DNA of 64,000 nucleotides from Sphingomonas mali NBRC 15500 (lineage in GTDB: Bacteria; Pseudomonadota; Alphaproteobacteria; Sphingomonadales; Sphingomonadaceae): contig NZ_BCYX01000002.1 of the NCBI RefSeq assembly GCF_001598415.1, positions 310,001 to 374,000 of the forward strand. Direction: 5' to 3'. The position numbers and the translations under genes are program-made. Shown here one piece after another: positions 63,231 through 64,000 of this stretch; positions within the stretch are counted from its first letter, which is position 1; every line of letters begins with the position of its first letter. Under the pieces are notes generated by a model. That model made no database searches. It saw only the letters and a program-made list of their open reading frames with translations, and was not told where the DNA came from.

Positions 63231-64000
63231 ATGCCCGAAATCAAGAAACTGCTGATCGCCAATCGCGGCGAGATCGCGCTGCGCATTCACCGCGCGTGTC
63301 ACGAAATGGGGATCAAGACGGTCGCGGTCCATTCGACCGCCGATTCGGACGCGATGCACGTGCGGCTGGCCGACGAGGCGATCTGCATCGGCCCGCCATC
63401 GGCGACCGAATCGTATCTCAATATCCCGAACATCATCTCGGCGGCGGAGATCAGCCATGCCGATGCGATCCACCCGGGTTATGGCTTCCTGAGCGAAAAT
63501 GCGCGCTTCGCCGAGATCGTCGAGGCGCACGGCATCATCTTCGTCGGGCCCAAGCCCGAGCATATCCGCACGATGGGCGACAAGATCGAGGCCAAGCGCA
63601 CCGCAGGCGCGCTCGGCCTTCCGCTCGTGCCTGGCTCGGACGGCGCGATTAGCGATATCGTCGAAGCCAAGAAGATCGCCGAGGCGGCCGGCTATCCGGT
63701 GATCATCAAGGCCGCGTCGGGCGGCGGCGGGCGCGGCATGAAAGTCGTCAACTCGCCCGAAGAGCTCGAGACGCAGATGCAGCAGGCCGGCAGCGAGGCC
63801 AAGGCCGCGTTCGGCGACGCCACCGTCTATCTCGAAAAATATCTCGGCAATCCGCGGCACATCGAATTCCAGGTGTTCGGTGACGGCAACGGTAACGCCA
63901 TCCATCTTGGCGAGCGCGACTGCTCGCTGCAGCGCCGCCACCAGAAGGTGCTTGAGGAGGCCCCTTCCCCGGTCATCACGCCCGAAGAGCGTGAGCGGAT
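63231..64000 (+). CDS. accC: Acetyl-CoA carboxylase biotin carboxylase subunit, partial
   Basis: The first ~256 residues of biotin carboxylase, cut by the window end. Seen are the biotin-carboxylase N domain ([32 protein letters not shown]), the ATP-grasp start ([12 protein letters not shown]) and glycine loop ([12 protein letters not shown]), and [34 protein letters not shown]. It carboxylates the biotin of AccB. Confidence 0.96.
   Translation, partial: MPEIKKLLIANRGEIALRIHRACHEMGIKTVAVHSTADSDAMHVRLADEAICIGPPSATESYLNIPNIISAAEISHADAIHPGYGFLSENARFAEIVEAHGIIFVGPKPEHIRTMGDKIEAKRTAGALGLPLVPGSDGAISDIVEAKKIAEAAGYPVIIKAASGGGGRGMKVVNSPEELETQMQQAGSEAKAAFGDATVYLEKYLGNPRHIEFQVFGDGNGNAIHLGERDCSLQRRHQKVLEEAPSPVITPEERER

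Overview
The window is a 64 kb piece of a GC-rich alphaproteobacterial chromosome, most likely a Sphingomonas-type member of the Sphingomonadaceae. Supports are the FYDLN (TIGR02300) protein beside aroA, the DUF1476 F1-ATPase zeta homologue, a grxD-bolA cluster, a FecI/FecR/STN-TonB-receptor transport set, several REP-type palindromes, and many 4-base start/stop overlaps. This is inference from gene content; no 16S gene is present.

Layout. 0-4 kb: an unrecognised protein, an HtrA-like protein lacking its catalytic His and Ser coupled to a LuxR-type gene, and three copies of an unexplained ~30-bp palindromic repeat; then a Crp/Fnr regulator and a DUF6894 protein. 4-15 kb: a Phd-like/PAS fusion, tRNA-Ala, the core block aroA-hydrolase-cmk, a cobalamin riboswitch driving metE plus a double-hotdog thioesterase, then rpsA, ihfB and tRNA-Leu(TAA). 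15-21 kb: a string of unrelated single genes (L,D-transpeptidase, esterase, MreB-like protein, cupin, OmpA protein) lying between tRNA-Leu and a displaced copy of its 3' end, as in an integrated element that has lost its integrase. 21-35 kb: a peptide-binding lipoprotein, RNase T2, nadC, acyltransferase, DUF885 peptidase-like protein, PPK2, nadA with a SUKH-type partner, a tandem pair of paralogous His-rich membrane proteins, DUF4230 and MBL-fold proteins. 35-44 kb: a BlaR1-BlaI pair with a twin operator, a glycosyltransferase, a minus-strand cluster leuC - tiny membrane peptide - leuD - quinone oxidoreductase - DUF1476 - bolA - grxD. 44-53 kb: a CoA-transferase operon whose two subunits are split by a HAD lipoprotein and a DUF5076 gene, an outer-membrane beta-barrel gene, a VIT1-like transporter, and an SMP30-GST-DUF2855-HAD operon. 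52-64 kb: MlaA-like lipoprotein, second glycosyltransferase, FecI-FecR-TonB receptor, flippase-like membrane protein, CsbD, alpha/beta hydrolase, thiS-thiG, and aroQ-accB-accC (accC runs off the end).

Much of the window is housekeeping (aromatic amino acid, NAD, leucine, thiamine and fatty acid synthesis, translation). The most unusual points are the tRNA-Leu 3' duplication, the three palindromic repeats at the left end, the 38-codon gene embedded between leuC and leuD, the perfect 20-bp palindrome just upstream of the riboswitch promoter, the twin BlaI-type operator, and the Phd-PAS fusion. No CRISPR array, transposase, integrase or recognisable prophage was seen.
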